This document shows positions 33,186 through 43,886 of a stretch of 56,319 bases of DNA, piece after piece (positions within the stretch are counted from its first letter, which is position 1; every line of letters begins with the position of its first letter). The position numbers and the translations under genes were made by a program. Origin of the DNA: Zygnema cylindricum (Eukaryota; Streptophyta; Zygnematophyceae; Zygnematales; Zygnemataceae); NCBI GenBank assembly GCA_037447655.1, contig JBBHKE010001117.1, positions 20,001 to 76,319 on the forward strand. Direction: 5' to 3'. The notes beneath the pieces were generated by a model. It did no database searches. It was not told the origin of the DNA and saw only the letters and a list, made by a program, of their open reading frames with translations.

Positions 33186-33406
33186 TACACCGCCAATCGC
33201 TATTAGCGTTGTGTACGCTAATCCCGTCCCGCTTTTTTTTGTTTTTATTCTCAAATAGAATTATCCACACTATTTAAAAAAAGCCCTAATTCCTAATTAG
33301 AGTAATCGATTTCTTCAAAAATTTCCAAATTCCCAATTAGCGTACACCACGCTAAATAATAGTATACGCTAATCAAACCTACACGCTAATAGCGATTGGC
33401 GGTGTA
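33186..33406. mobile_element. TACACCG-family MITE, short form (221 bp)
   Basis: The same perfect terminal repeats as 32337-32556, with the interior in the opposite orientation. Confidence 0.9.
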
Positions 33407-34917
33407 GTGTTCACACATGAAAGTAGCCTTTTATTTTCATTTTTTGTCTCGTTTTTGTCGATTGAATACAGGGAAGTGCCATCTTGTCCTTTTGTGCTGT
33501 TTAGGGTTTGCTGTTTTGCAAAGCTGAGCAAGAAGCTTCTGTAAGCTGAAGCTATTTCCGCTTTCCCTCTGCCATTTTTCTCATTTTTCAGTTTTCTTTC
33601 TGGAATCAGACTCCAATTCTAATCGAAATAGTATTTTCAACAATCTTAATATTTTTTCAAGTTCTTCTGGAAAAATATCATAGTCTTGAGAGATATTGAA
33701 TCAAGTAAGACTTTTTTTTGACACGAAAAAAGTCCGTTGATTTTATTGTTTTAGTCCTTTATAGTCTTAGTTTTTTATTTTTCATTTTTTTTGTTCACAT
33801 TTTCTTATCGTATTTCGCTCTCTTTATCTTATCATTCTGTCCTGTCCACAGTCCTTAAAGTTTTTTTTTGTTATACTTTTTCTTTTGCTTTTGTTTGCCT
33901 TTTTTTCCCTTTCTTTCTTTTTTATTCCACTCTCCAGACGTTTTCTCAATTACAGTTTTATTTACACATCACGTTTTAATCAATTCTTGACGGTTTTATT
34001 AATTTATAATAATTTTTAACCACTCTTTAATTCCGTTCAATCATTTTTCAGTCATTGAAAATCAGTTACATCACTTCTAATCATTTTTGTTCATTTTTAA
34101 TCAATTCCAATCAGTAGTAATAATTTCTAACAGTTTTTAATTAATTTCATGTCTTTTCAATTATTTTTAAACATTATTAACAATATTCTCTGCAATTACC
34201 TTCTATTTTGACTTTTCTGAAGCTCTTGAAATAGTTTTGTCTCTCTCTCTCTCCCCCCTCTCTTCCCCTCTTTCTGCCCCCCTCACTCTCCCATCCCTTT
34301 CCCCCTCTCTCTCTCTCTCCGTATCCCTCTCCGTTTCTCTCTTGCCTCTCTCTCCGTCTCTCTCTCCGTCTGCTCCTCGCCCTTTCATACATACTCATTC
34401 TTTTGACACTTTTTTTTCTCTTCAATAACTACTCAATGAATCGCTTCCCTGTAGTTCCCCTTCAGTCCACTTTCTTGCAGTAGAATTTCATGCACTCATT
34501 TTTTTATTTTTCTGACACACTTATTTTCTTAAAAATTAGGGCTGTAATGGATTCATACTCATTTTTTTGACCCTCATTTTATTGGAAACCGCTTTTTTTT
34601 TTTTTTTGGGGGCCGTCTATCCAAAATTAGGGTTACATTAATTGCAAAATCTGGTCATTTATTAAACACTCTTATATTTATATTCTCTCTTTCTCACTCC
34701 CCCTCCCCCTCTCCCTCGCTATATATTATTTTTTGTTTGTTAAAAATTAGGCTTGTAGTCTTTCCTTAAATATCGAGTATGGCGCACGAAAACCATACAT
34801 GCTCATTTTTTTCTCATTTTCTACCTTTTTTTTTAGGGTTTTAATTTGACACTATTCAATTTTTTTTGTTTGTTTTTGACGGTTTTTTTCCCCTCGTTTA
34901 TGTATTGTTTTTCAGAC
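33407..34917. other. Upstream region of the thioredoxin-like gene
   Basis: T-rich DNA with degenerate repeats of CATTTTTAATCA type at 33970-34190, a CT tract at 34238-34385, and several TTAGGGTT/TTAGGGCT telo-box-like motifs (33502, 34541, 34620, 34920). No separate gene is seen. Confidence 0.45.
34238..34385. repeat. CT-rich tract upstream of the thioredoxin-like gene
   Basis: CTCTCTCTCC and CCCCTCT units on the plus strand, the sense strand of the following gene. Confidence 0.85.
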
Positions 34918-34927
34918 AATTAGGGTT
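34918..34927 (+). promoter_or_regulatory. Telo-box before the thioredoxin-like start codon
   Basis: AATTAGGGTT lies about 20 bp before the ATG. It is followed by a CAG that could be a 3' splice site of a 5' UTR intron (TATTTCCAG just before the ATG). Confidence 0.35.
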
Positions 34928-34944
34928 TTTTGTTATTTCCAGAA

Positions 34945-37695
34945 ATGCCGAGTATGGCGGATGAAGGCCCTGCGGGAGAATTTAGCGTTCGAAGCAAGAA
35001 ATTAGATTCTCCAAATCCTCCTTTACAGGCTTCTTTCCTCCCACAATCGACAAACAACAATATTAAGCAAGCGACAAGTGATGAAGAGTTGAAAAAATAT
35101 ATAAAGGAACAAGTGGCCATCGTAATCCTCTCTCTCCCCCCCCCCCCTTCCCCTCTTTCTCTTTTCCTTCCTTCCCTCTTGTTTTTCCTTCCTTCTCTCC
35201 TCCACTATATCTCTTTCCCCTTCTCCCTTTCTCCCTCATGTCAAATCTTTTTTTCTCTCTCACCCTACTTTCTATTTCTGTTCAGAGAATGTTATCTCTC
35301 TTTCCTTTCCTTCCATTCCATTCCATTCCTTCCTCTTCCTCCCCCCCTTTCCTCCTTCATTCCTTCTTCCTCCTTCATCCTTCTTCCATCCTCTTTCCAT
35401 TCCACCCTCCCCTCTCCCCCATTCCTCCTCCTTCCCTCCTCCTTCTTCCTCCTCATAACCTCCAACCTCCCTTCCACCCTCTCTCTCCTCTCTCTTTCTC
35501 CTCTACCCTCTCTCCTCTCTCTTCTCATCTCCCCTCTCCTCTTCTCCTTTCCCTCTCCCCTATCCCCTCCCCTCTCTCCTCTCTCCTCTCCTCTCTCCTC
35601 TTTTCTCTTATAGTTTGTCAACGGTCCTTTATGGTTTGGCTATTTGTGGTTTTTTAGAGTTTTTGATGGCTGTTTATGGTTTTGTAGTGATTTTTTATGG
35701 TTGGTTAATGGTTTTTTATGGTTTATGGTTTTTTTATGGTTGTTTGACAGTTTTGTATGGTTTTTTAATATTTGCTTACTGTTGTTTATAGTTTTTGGGT
35801 TTGTTAATGGTGTTTATTGTTTTATTTTATGGTTTTGGAATGCTTGTTTATGGTTTTCTATGGCTTTTTAATGGCTGCTTATGGTTTTTAATGGTTGTTT
35901 AATAGCTGTTTATGGTTTTCTGTGCTTTCTAATGATTGTTTATTGTTTTTTTTGTTGTTTTGCAGGTTGTAGTCAACTATGGCGCTGCCTGGTAAGTTTC
36001 CCGTATTCCACTTTTTCTTTTTCCCTTTTCCCCTTTTCCCCTTTGTCCCTGTTCCCCCGTTTGCCTCTTTCCCTCTTTCCCTTTATCCCATTTTGAGGGT
36101 TGTTTTCCCTTCGAGGCTTTGTCCCTCTTTCTGTTCTTCTGTTTTTCCTTTTTTTTTCCTTTTTCACCTTTTTGAGGCCATCTCCCCTTTTTCCCTTCTT
36201 CCCTTCTTCCCTTTTTCCCTTGTTCTCTTTTTCCTTTCTTCCCTTTTTCCCTTTTTCCCTTTTTCCCTTCTTCCCTTCTTCCCTTCTTCCCTTTTTCCCT
36301 TCTCCTCCCCTTTCCCCTTCTCCCCTTTTCCTCTTTTCCCCTTTTTCTGTTCTCCCCTTTTCCCCTTTTTTCCTTCTCCCCTTTTCCCTTTTTTCCCTTC
36401 TCTCCTTTTCCCCTTTTTCCATTTCCCCTTTTTCCCTTCTCCCCTTCTCCCCTTCTCCCCTTCTCCCCTTTTCCCCTTTTCCCCTTCTCCCCTTTTCTCC
36501 TTCCTCCCTTTTTCGCTTTCCCCCTTCTCCCCTTTCTTTCTTTCCACCTTTTCTCCTTTTCCCCTTTTCTAGTATTGCGTAGCGACCGAAACCAACCACG
36601 ATATATTGCAAAGTCAATTCACTGTAATATCGACAAATTCAAAACTCGATATTTATATGCTTTGCTGATAATGCATCAATATCGTGATAATCAACGATTA
36701 TCTACCGATATCTTTTTAAATTTTAGGTGTTTTTTATGTACAAAGTGACAGAATTCTCGAATTTACATAATTTTCAAAAACTTGGGAAAACTCGGTTTTA
36801 CGGACTGTTAAGGACTGTATATCCATATTGTCGATATCTCAATATAGATATCAACGTATCGCGATTATTGGCCGTTCGATATCTCCTGTCGATTTATCGA
36901 TTATTGAGACTCTCAAAAGAAGTAAATGTTGATTCCGGCTAAACCCGTTTGATATGCAAGGCTATCTTTTCCCTCTTTCTCTTTTCCCTTTTTCCTCTTT
37001 TTCTCTTCTCCCCATGTCACTGTTTGACTGTCTTCTGATTTTTTTCTCTTCACTTCCTTTATTTTTTTTTTCCTGCTTCACGATTTCGTGGCATGTGTCA
37101 CACTTGCAAAAAAATGTTTCCCTCATTTTATAATGTCATCAACAAATACAACCCATTTACACATTCACCATTCGCCCCTCTTTTTCTTTACACCTTTTTT
37201 TTCTTGACGCATTTCCTCTTTTCTTTTTCTTACACATTTCCTTTCTTTTTCCTACACATCTCCTTTCCTTTTTTTTTTTTAGCACACATTCGACGCTTTT
37301 TGACCGTCTCCCTTTCTTTTTTGACTTCACTCTTTTGTGACAGGTGTCACGCTTGCATAATTTTTTTTTCACATTTTATAATCCCCAGCATCGGTCAATC
37401 TATTTACCTATACCCCTCTCTTTTTCGACTACTCTCCTCTGACTTCTTCATTTTGGCTTCCTGGTTGCGTGACAGGTGTCACGCTTGCAAAAAAATGTTG
37501 CCTACATTTTATAATCTTAGCAACGAATATAACAACCCGTTGTTTATCTACGCTGATGTGGACAAATGTACGGATTCAACAAAAGATGTACGATTCACTC
37601 CGACTTTTCGGTTTTTTCGAGATGGAGAAAAAGTCGACGAATTCTATGGTGCCGGGCCTCAGAGGTTACGAGACAGAGTGTGGATGCAAGCTTAA
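34945..37695 (+). CDS. Thioredoxin-like protein, plant TRXL3-3-like, WCHAC active site
   Basis: A small single-domain thioredoxin-fold protein. Exons are 34945-35121, 35966-35991 (only 26 nt) and 37476-37695 with stop TAA; phases close to give 140 residues. In order it shows NNNIKQATSDEELKKYIKEQ, then the buried strand VVVNYGAA, the redox motif WCHACKKM, the strand PLFIYADVDKC, the cis-proline motif FTPTFRFFRDGEKVDEF and GAGPQRLRDRVW at the C-terminus. The order and wording match the plant thioredoxin-like 3-3 group as I remember it. CXXC with HA between is like classic disulfide-active thioredoxins, but its partner is unknown. The ATG at 34954 is an alternative start. Introns carry long pyrimidine tracts and two degenerate copies of the start of exon 3. 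Confidence 0.87.
35131..35612. repeat. CT-rich tract in intron 1 of the thioredoxin-like gene
   Basis: CCTCTCTCC and CCTTCCTCC units begin about 10 bp after the donor at 35122 on the sense strand. Confidence 0.9.
35630..35960. repeat. Degenerate TTTATGGTT/TTTAATGGTTG repeat
   Basis: Roughly 15-20 units of 15-25 bp built on TTTATGGTTTTT and AATGGTTG directly precede the 26-nt exon and its acceptor. They could supply a long uridine-rich tract. Confidence 0.85.
36000..36570. repeat. TTTCCC/CTTCTCCC tract in intron 2
   Basis: Nearly pure pyrimidine on the sense strand (CCCTTTTTCCCTTCTTCCC type units) from just after the 26-nt exon. Confidence 0.92.
36575..36960. repeat. ATCG-rich segment in intron 2 of the thioredoxin-like gene
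   Basis: Dense CGATAT/ATATCG motifs over about 380 bp. It begins ATTGCGTAGCGACCG and ends near TTTGATATGCAAGG. It is the largest of the four ATCG-rich segments in the window. Confidence 0.6.
37095..37545 (+). repeat. Three copies of the start of thioredoxin-like exon 3
   Basis: Exon-start copies begin at 37095, 37344 and the real 37476. They read CHTCKKMFPSFYN, CHACIIFFSHFII and CHACKKMLPTFYN in one continuous frame. The first has lost its AG acceptor (GGCAT|G); the second keeps GACAG|G. Confidence 0.85.
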
Positions 37696-38550
37696 AGAAG
37701 GGCAAAACTGGGATGGAGTTTTTCACGTGTTTTTTTTTTTTTCGATGATTGGTAACAAAATACCGTGAAATGCGGTCTCAATTCACTTCTGTTTTTTCTG
37801 ATCGAATAAAAAAAAAAACACATCGTGGAACGGTCTAAATCGACACCCGACCAGTTACATATTACGTAAAAAACCACATGATGATAAAAGAAGTTAAGTA
37901 AAGGAGAAAAAGTCACAGGAAGAAGTTGAAGGAAGAATTCGAAGAAAGAAGTCGAAGAAAGAAGTTGACGAAAGAAGTCACAACGATGATATGGAAACGA
38001 GCTTGTATGTACAAAGCATCTTGACTTTCGATGCTTTTTTAAAGTTTTTTTTTTCTTTTCTTTTCTTTTCTTTTTTTCGTATGAAAGTGGAAAGATTTGT
38101 GCTGTCATCGAGATGTCAGTCTTTAGGAATAAAATCTTTACCTCTAGTCTGTTGTAGTACTATTCCCCATCATCATGAGAAAGCTCCCACTTCTTTTAAT
38201 CACTTCTTTCAATCACATCTCTTAATCACGTTTTTTAATCACTTTTCTTAATCAAATAATATACGTAGGACAGGGCAAGTTGTAGACTCGAGTCTACTAC
38301 TGTAGACTATCAGACCAATTACACTTCTTAAAATCCGTTGTTTATATAGTCTGTTTTGGTTGACTAGTCTCCCTATTTTCTCCCTTTTTTCTTCCTATTT
38401 CTTCCTAATTCCTTCCTATTTTGTGAAAATTTCTCTACGGTTTTGATTTTTACAGTAGTAGTCACTTGTTGGAGTAATTTAGGGTTTGGGACGTCCAAAA
38501 GTATGTAGGATTAATACACGATTTGTTCAAATGGATCCTTGTTAATGCTT
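37696..38550. other. Downstream of the thioredoxin-like gene
   Basis: AT-rich, with a short GAAGAAGTCGAAGAAAG repeat at 37905-37980 and a perfect 16-bp palindrome GTAGACTCGAGTCTAC at about 38283-38298. No gene seen. Confidence 0.45.
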
Positions 38551-38574
38551 TTATATGGTCCCCTTCAATCTCGT

Positions 38575-38640
38575 CCACCTCCTCTCTCTCTCTCTCTCCT
38601 CTCTTTCTCTCTCTCTCCCCTCTCTCTCTGCCCCCTTATT
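38575..38640. repeat. CT microsatellite
   Basis: (CT)n with CC interruptions. Confidence 0.85.
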
Positions 38641-38739
38641 ATCTTGCCGTCTTTCCTCTTTAATCTCGCCCTCGTTTTTCTCGACCCATTTTTCATCCCT
38701 CTTTTTTAATCGTTCTTATGGATACTGCTACCTCTCCCC

Positions 38740-38875
38740 TTATACGCAGTGTCTTTTTTTTTTGTTTGTTTGTGTTTGTTTCCACATTTTCCGGTTTTGT
38801 TTTTGGCTCGTCCTTTCTTTTGTTTCCATGTACTCAGATGGTTTACCATCGATCGGTTCTAATACAGCTTAATAG
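38740..38875 (-). mobile_element. SINE-like element copy (palindromic head at 38837-38850)
   Basis: The palindrome GATGGTTTACCATC is preceded on the plus strand by TTTGTTTCCATGTACTCA and a T-rich stretch, as in the copies at 52.2 and 52.55 kb. Ends are not defined. Confidence 0.5.
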
Positions 38876-38879
38876 TTGC

Positions 38880-39225
38880 CTTCCCTTTTCCTTTTTATCC
38901 CTTTTTCCAGTTTTCTCATCTTCCCATTTTCCCATTTTCCCTTTTTCCTGTTTCTCCTTTTTCCCGTTTTCCATTTTTCCCTTTTCTCCCTTTCCCCTTT
39001 TCTCCTTCTCCCCCCTTTCCTCGTTTCCCCCTTTTACCATTTTCCCTTTTTTCAGTTTTCCCATTTTCCCGTTTTCCCTTTTTCCATTTTTCCATTTTTC
39101 CCCGTTTCCCCCTTTTCTCTTTTCCCTTTTCCGCTCTTTCCCATGTTCCCATTTTCCCTTTTTCCCCTTTTCCCTGTTCACCCATTTTCCTCTTTTCCAT
39201 TTTCCCTTTTTCCCTTTTTTTTTGG
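38880..39225. repeat. CCCTTTTCCCATTTT-type pyrimidine repeat
   Basis: Degenerate units of about 9-10 bp (TTTTCCCAT, TTTTCCCTT) over 350 bp. Confidence 0.88.
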
Positions 39226-40860
39226 CATGGTTTTAGTGTTTTCGGTCGCCAAAGCCTTCAAATTAGTCCTTTTTTTCACTTTTTTTATTAAGTGCTTTTT
39301 TTGCTGTGTTTTTTATGAAAATGCCTGTATCTTCATTTTTTTTTCTGAAGCGATTTGCGATTTATTTATGAGAACCTCCCTTTTTTGACGATTTTTTTTG
39401 GTGGGTTTTTTATTTATTCATGAGATTGTCCTTTATTTACTTTTTTTATGAAGTGGGTTTTTTTATACATGTGTGTTTTATTTTTCTGGACGTTTTTGTC
39501 ATTTTGCGACCCATAGAAAAACTGTAACAGTTTTATTTCATAGCTTCATAATTGCCCCAATCCAGTATGCACAATGTATATATATTTGGATTCTACATGT
39601 AAATTTTCATTTTTCTTTTTTTTCGAAACCAATGCTTTACAACTTGCGGTGTAGTTTTTTTTATATTTATTTATTCTATTAAAGCTTTCTTTTTCTATCA
39701 TTTTTACACTTACAAAAATATGGTAGGAACTTTGACACACTTTCATGTACGTCCTCTTTCCTTTTTTTTTCCAAAACTAATGAACTTTAATCGACCTAAC
39801 CAAAAATTCTCATTATCAATGCTCACCGCAATTAGTGTTGATAACTCTTAAATCGCTCGTGACTTTTTTGTCTCAAAAATCATGAAATGTTATATAGAAA
39901 ATCATAGATTGTTAAAAAAAAATCATTAGACTCTAAAAAAATAACACAAAAATAAAATAAAATCATGAACTAAAGAATTTTGAAGGAAAAATCATAAAGC
40001 GATTAGCAACAATGTTTAGAGGAAAAAATGACGGTTAACTCTGTCTCCTTATACTAAACTAATTAGTTTTACTTTATAACTACGCGGCCTAATTTTGTGT
40101 TTTTACTAATAATTTCATTTGTCTTTTATCGGCTTGCCTCTAAAAAGAAAAAAATAAAAATAAAAAATAATCTGGATTTTTTTTTAACGGAAGCTGAATT
40201 AGGTTTTGCAAATATTTAATGAAGTTTTGAAAATATGGTGTCAGCAAACAACAATGAAGTTGAGGGAAAGGGGGAGAGGGGGAGAGAGGGAGAGGATTTG
40301 TAAATCCCATATTTGTAAAATATATTCATCAGGTTTATGGGAACTGTGGGATATTTTGGATATATTTTGAGTGTTTCTGGAATATTTGCCAATTGCCTCT
40401 GTTTTTTTAGTTTTTTTTTTTTATATATATATATATATGTTTTGTTGTCTATTCATGTCTTTGTATGTCTTATCCTGTTTTTTTTTTTCTCTCTCTCTCT
40501 CCCTCTTTTTTTCTTTTTGTCCTTCGAAACGATCAGGACCTGTTTTCTTGCGCAATCAAAATATCAAAATGTTCCTTTCCGTTCCGTTTTCGTTTCTGTT
40601 TCCGCTCCGTTTCTGTTCCGTTTCCGTTCCGTTATCTGAACTGTCTATGCTTTAATGTGCATCTATTTTATCTTTGTTTCTTAAAGATCGAAATTTGATT
40701 CTTTTATCGTCACTTTGTACTGTTTTTCTTCGGAATTAAATGCTTTTCGTCCGGATATGGTTTCACGAGAAAATAATGTTTTTTTTTTTGTTTATGGTAG
40801 CACCAGTCCACTTGTAAGTTTCAAAGTGGGAATGATTTGAAAGGAGTTGGATAGATAAGT
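39226..40860. other. T-rich intergenic DNA
   Basis: Includes a short (TA)n at 40422-40439 and a degenerate TTCCGT repeat at 40566-40633 (CCGTTCCGTTTTCGTTTC). No coding sequence was recognised. Confidence 0.45.
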
Positions 40861-40865
40861 GTAAG

Positions 40866-40985
40866 ACTTTCCCTCACCCTCAACCCCCTCCCTCTCCCTC
40901 TCCCTCTCCCCTCTCCCTCTCCCTCACCCTCAACCCTCTTCCTTTGAGTCTCCCTCTCCCTCTCCCTCTCCCTCTCCCTCTCCCA
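40866..40985. repeat. (CCCTCT)n tract, two blocks
   Basis: CCCTCTCCCTCTCC repeats with the phrase CCCTCACCCTCAACCC at the start of each block, so the block itself is duplicated. Confidence 0.88.
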
Positions 40986-41640
40986 TCACATCTTCATAAA
41001 AATTTAATTTTTAGTTCAACCCTTCAATTTGACGTGCATTTCAAGATATATTTGCTCATTTTTAACACTTTAAATTCGGTATAATGTAAATATTTTGTAA
41101 TTTTTCTTTATAATATACTTTCATGCCCTAATAAGTTTCAAGTTTCGCAATTTCATTTGTTAATGTTGTTTAAATGGTGAATACTAAAACATAAATAAAG
41201 GTATCTTTGGTCTTCATTTTATGATTTAATTAGTGATACGATTAAAACAATGAAAATTAAAAACATGAATGGAAATGTCTTTGATCTTTAATTTTTGAAG
41301 TGTGTTTGTGAACTATTGTCACAATTTCAACAACTATAAAAAAAAAAAAACCATGGGAATCTTCTTTTTTATTTTATAGAAAGTATGGAAATCAAAAGTA
41401 ATCGGCAAAGGAATTGGTTTCAACTTTCAAACGTTGGAGCGTTTGCGAAAAAAACCTTAACATTAATTAGCGTTTGTAATATAATGTAATTTAGCTTATT
41501 TTAGTCTAATCTAATCTAATCTATTATATAATATATACAGTATAATACGCACTGTATAATACATATACGTGGCAAAAGAGTGCACTAAAGACTATTCCTA
41601 ACTGCCGAAAGTATTCTTAGAGTTCTTAGGATTTTTAGGA
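40986..41640. other. AT-rich intergenic DNA
   Basis: A diverged pair of segments near 41165-41215 and 41230-41285 (AAAACATAAATAAAGGTATCTTTGG type) is the only structure seen. Confidence 0.4.
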
Positions 41641-41744
41641 TTTTTTAGGGTTTTTTAGGGTTTTTTAGGGTTTCCGCAGTATGGCATATGGAGCAAAAAC
41701 ATGTTTCATATGTGACAACCATATATTAAAAACTAACAATAATA
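41641..41744 (+). other. Telo-box array and possible orphan first exon
   Basis: Three TTTTTTAGGG units (41641-41670) are followed by TTTCCGCAG and then an ATG at 41681. The frame MAYGAKTCFICDNHIL contains a CXXC and reaches a good donor (A|GTAAGG) at 41745. No second exon was found before the next gene, so this may be chance. Confidence 0.22.
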
Positions 41745-41748
41745 GTAA

Positions 41749-41935
41749 GGATTTTTGCTTTTCTTCTCCTTCCTCCTCTCTTTTATATGTTTATTTATTT
41801 GGATTTTTGCCCTTCTTCTCCTTCCTCGTCTCTTTTATATGCTTATTTATTTGTTTATTCCATTTTATTTTTTGGTTCCCATGTACTGAAGATGGTTTAC
41901 CATTGTGCTTTTTTTAATAAATTCTTACCCTTTTT
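41749..41935 (-). mobile_element. SINE-like element copy with internal duplication
   Basis: GATGGTTTACCATT at 41891-41904 follows CCCATGTACTGAA. The T-rich body contains two tandem 65-bp copies of a GGATTTTTGC...CTTCTCCTTCCTC unit. Ends are not defined. Confidence 0.45.
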
Positions 41936-42199
41936 ATTTTTTAAATAGTGGGGAGCCCTTAGTTGTCTATAGACAATCCCACCCGTGAACTTAAGAAAAC
42001 ATGTTCAGTAAACTTTGTATAAAAAAGTGAAAAATGAAAAAAAACAAGTAAAATAAAATAAATAAATAAATAAATAAATAGATAAATAGATAAATAGATA
42101 AAGAATTAAACAAGTGTTGTAAGATAGTTTCTGTTTCAAATAAACTTGTTTGCAACTCCAAATGTCATGTTATCTGAAAGCCTAAAAAACCCTATCTTT

Positions 42200-42350
42200 G
42201 TTTTCTTTCGGTTGTGTTCAATTGTGTTTAATCATTTTTGGTACTTTTGTGTACATTTCGCTTTCTCAGTCACATTTCATGTTTCTTTTCATCACCTTTG
42301 CTTTAACCCTTATACTCGGATGGGTTTCCATCTCACATTTTTTAATATTT
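42200..42350 (-). mobile_element. SINE-like element copy, diverged
   Basis: TATACTCGGATGGGTTTCCATCTC at 42311-42334 followed by TTTTTTAATATTT is a diverged version of the conserved head (one extra G in the stem). Confidence 0.35.
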
Positions 42351-43024
42351 ACAAAAACAAACGAACAATTTATATATATATTCACACACACACACCCACA
42401 CCCACACACACACATGTATATACACACATTAAACTATAGAGAAGGTGGAAATACGTTTTCGCAGTCAGAATTCTTTATACCAACCTCCAAATGTTAATCG
42501 AACATCCCCAGAATTTTAACTCTCGACTTTTCAAATTTTAGCTACGACTTTAAATCTCCGCAGTTCCATGATTAACTGTCAGATATTAATTCGTAAGGAA
42601 TTCTACCTTCTTAACAAGCTTAAAAGCCTTAAAACCTTCATTCTTTTAAGTAAAAGTTAAAATAAATTTCTAAACCCAAACGTTAGATTTCAAGTTCAAA
42701 AAGGAATCAGATAACAATCTTCAAACTTTGTAAAAGAACAAAGTACATATGAACAGTGTCAGCCATATAAAACAAAGGAAAAAGATAAAGATCCAAGTCA
42801 AAAAATTTAAGAAAATTCAAACATAATTGTATTTATTTGAATAAGTTAATTATAAAACCTTTTTAGTCAAAAGAATCGATACTGTACAAATTATTCTTAA
42901 CAGATATACAAGCGTCAAATCTTATTTAGTTATGTACAACACAAAAAACTGAACAAAATACGGAACAAAAAACAGAACGAGAAATGGATAAAAAAACGGA
43001 ACAAAAAACCGGACTGAACAGTAA

Positions 43025-43831
43025 TTACGGTAGAGGCTTGAAATTACGGTACGCTACAACGGCATAGAACGGATCCGACGCTGACCGTTGAAAAAGTTTC
43101 CCGACGTTAGCGAAAAAATTTAGAGGACCGGGAAGTTCATTCGATCCTGAGGTTTTTTTCGAGTCAGAAACTTCTTTAACTACCTCGGGTTCAGTAAATC
43201 CCCTCACACACTGGAAATACTGTTTAACCAATTGGATTCGACCGTAACCGCTGGTATCTCGCCAAGCTGCAATCGCCTGTAGTATAAAAAGACAAAAGAA
43301 AAAGAAAAAGACAAAAAGGAAAAGAACAAAAATCGAGTTAGGAAGTAAAGTGGAGAGAGAGGGAGAGGGAGAGGGAGAGGGAGGAGGGGGAGAGGGAGGG
43401 GGAGGAGGCGGAGGGGGAGGGGGAGAGGGAGAAGGAGACGGAGAGGGAGAGAGAAAGAGGACAGGGGGGATGACCGAGTAAAGCAAAATTGATGCTATCA
43501 ACAACTTTTAAAACTACAAAACACTGCCCATTGCTATTAAAGTTAATCATCCTCATTCAAGTGAGTGATTTTCTGACCCAAAAACATAAATTATTGTTAA
43601 TCAGTTAAATGAATAAGTGTTGATTTTTTGTTAAGTGGTATAAAAACATAGTTTTGTGTAGTTAATTCTAAGAAAGTGTTAACGATAATAATTCACTAAC
43701 TCTAACAACGATGTCGATATATTTTAACGATAATGATAAATATGAAGTCGCCTCAGTCACTTAAAAGTAAAAAAACAAAAGAAAAACCAAAACAAAAACA
43801 AACAAAAAACAAAAGTAAAAAGAAAAAGAGA

Positions 43832-43886
<55 letters not shown>

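Noticed and set aside
38837-38850. Helitron 3' hairpin
   Set aside because: The palindrome is not GC-rich, and no constant CTRR terminus or TC start is seen. Copies at 13.6 and 52.2 kb have 19-23 bp target duplications, which Helitrons do not make.
41641-41673. Interstitial telomere
   Set aside because: Only three TTTTTTAGGG units; the spacing does not match TTTAGGG or TTTTAGGG arrays, so it reads better as telo-box-type promoter sequence or chance.
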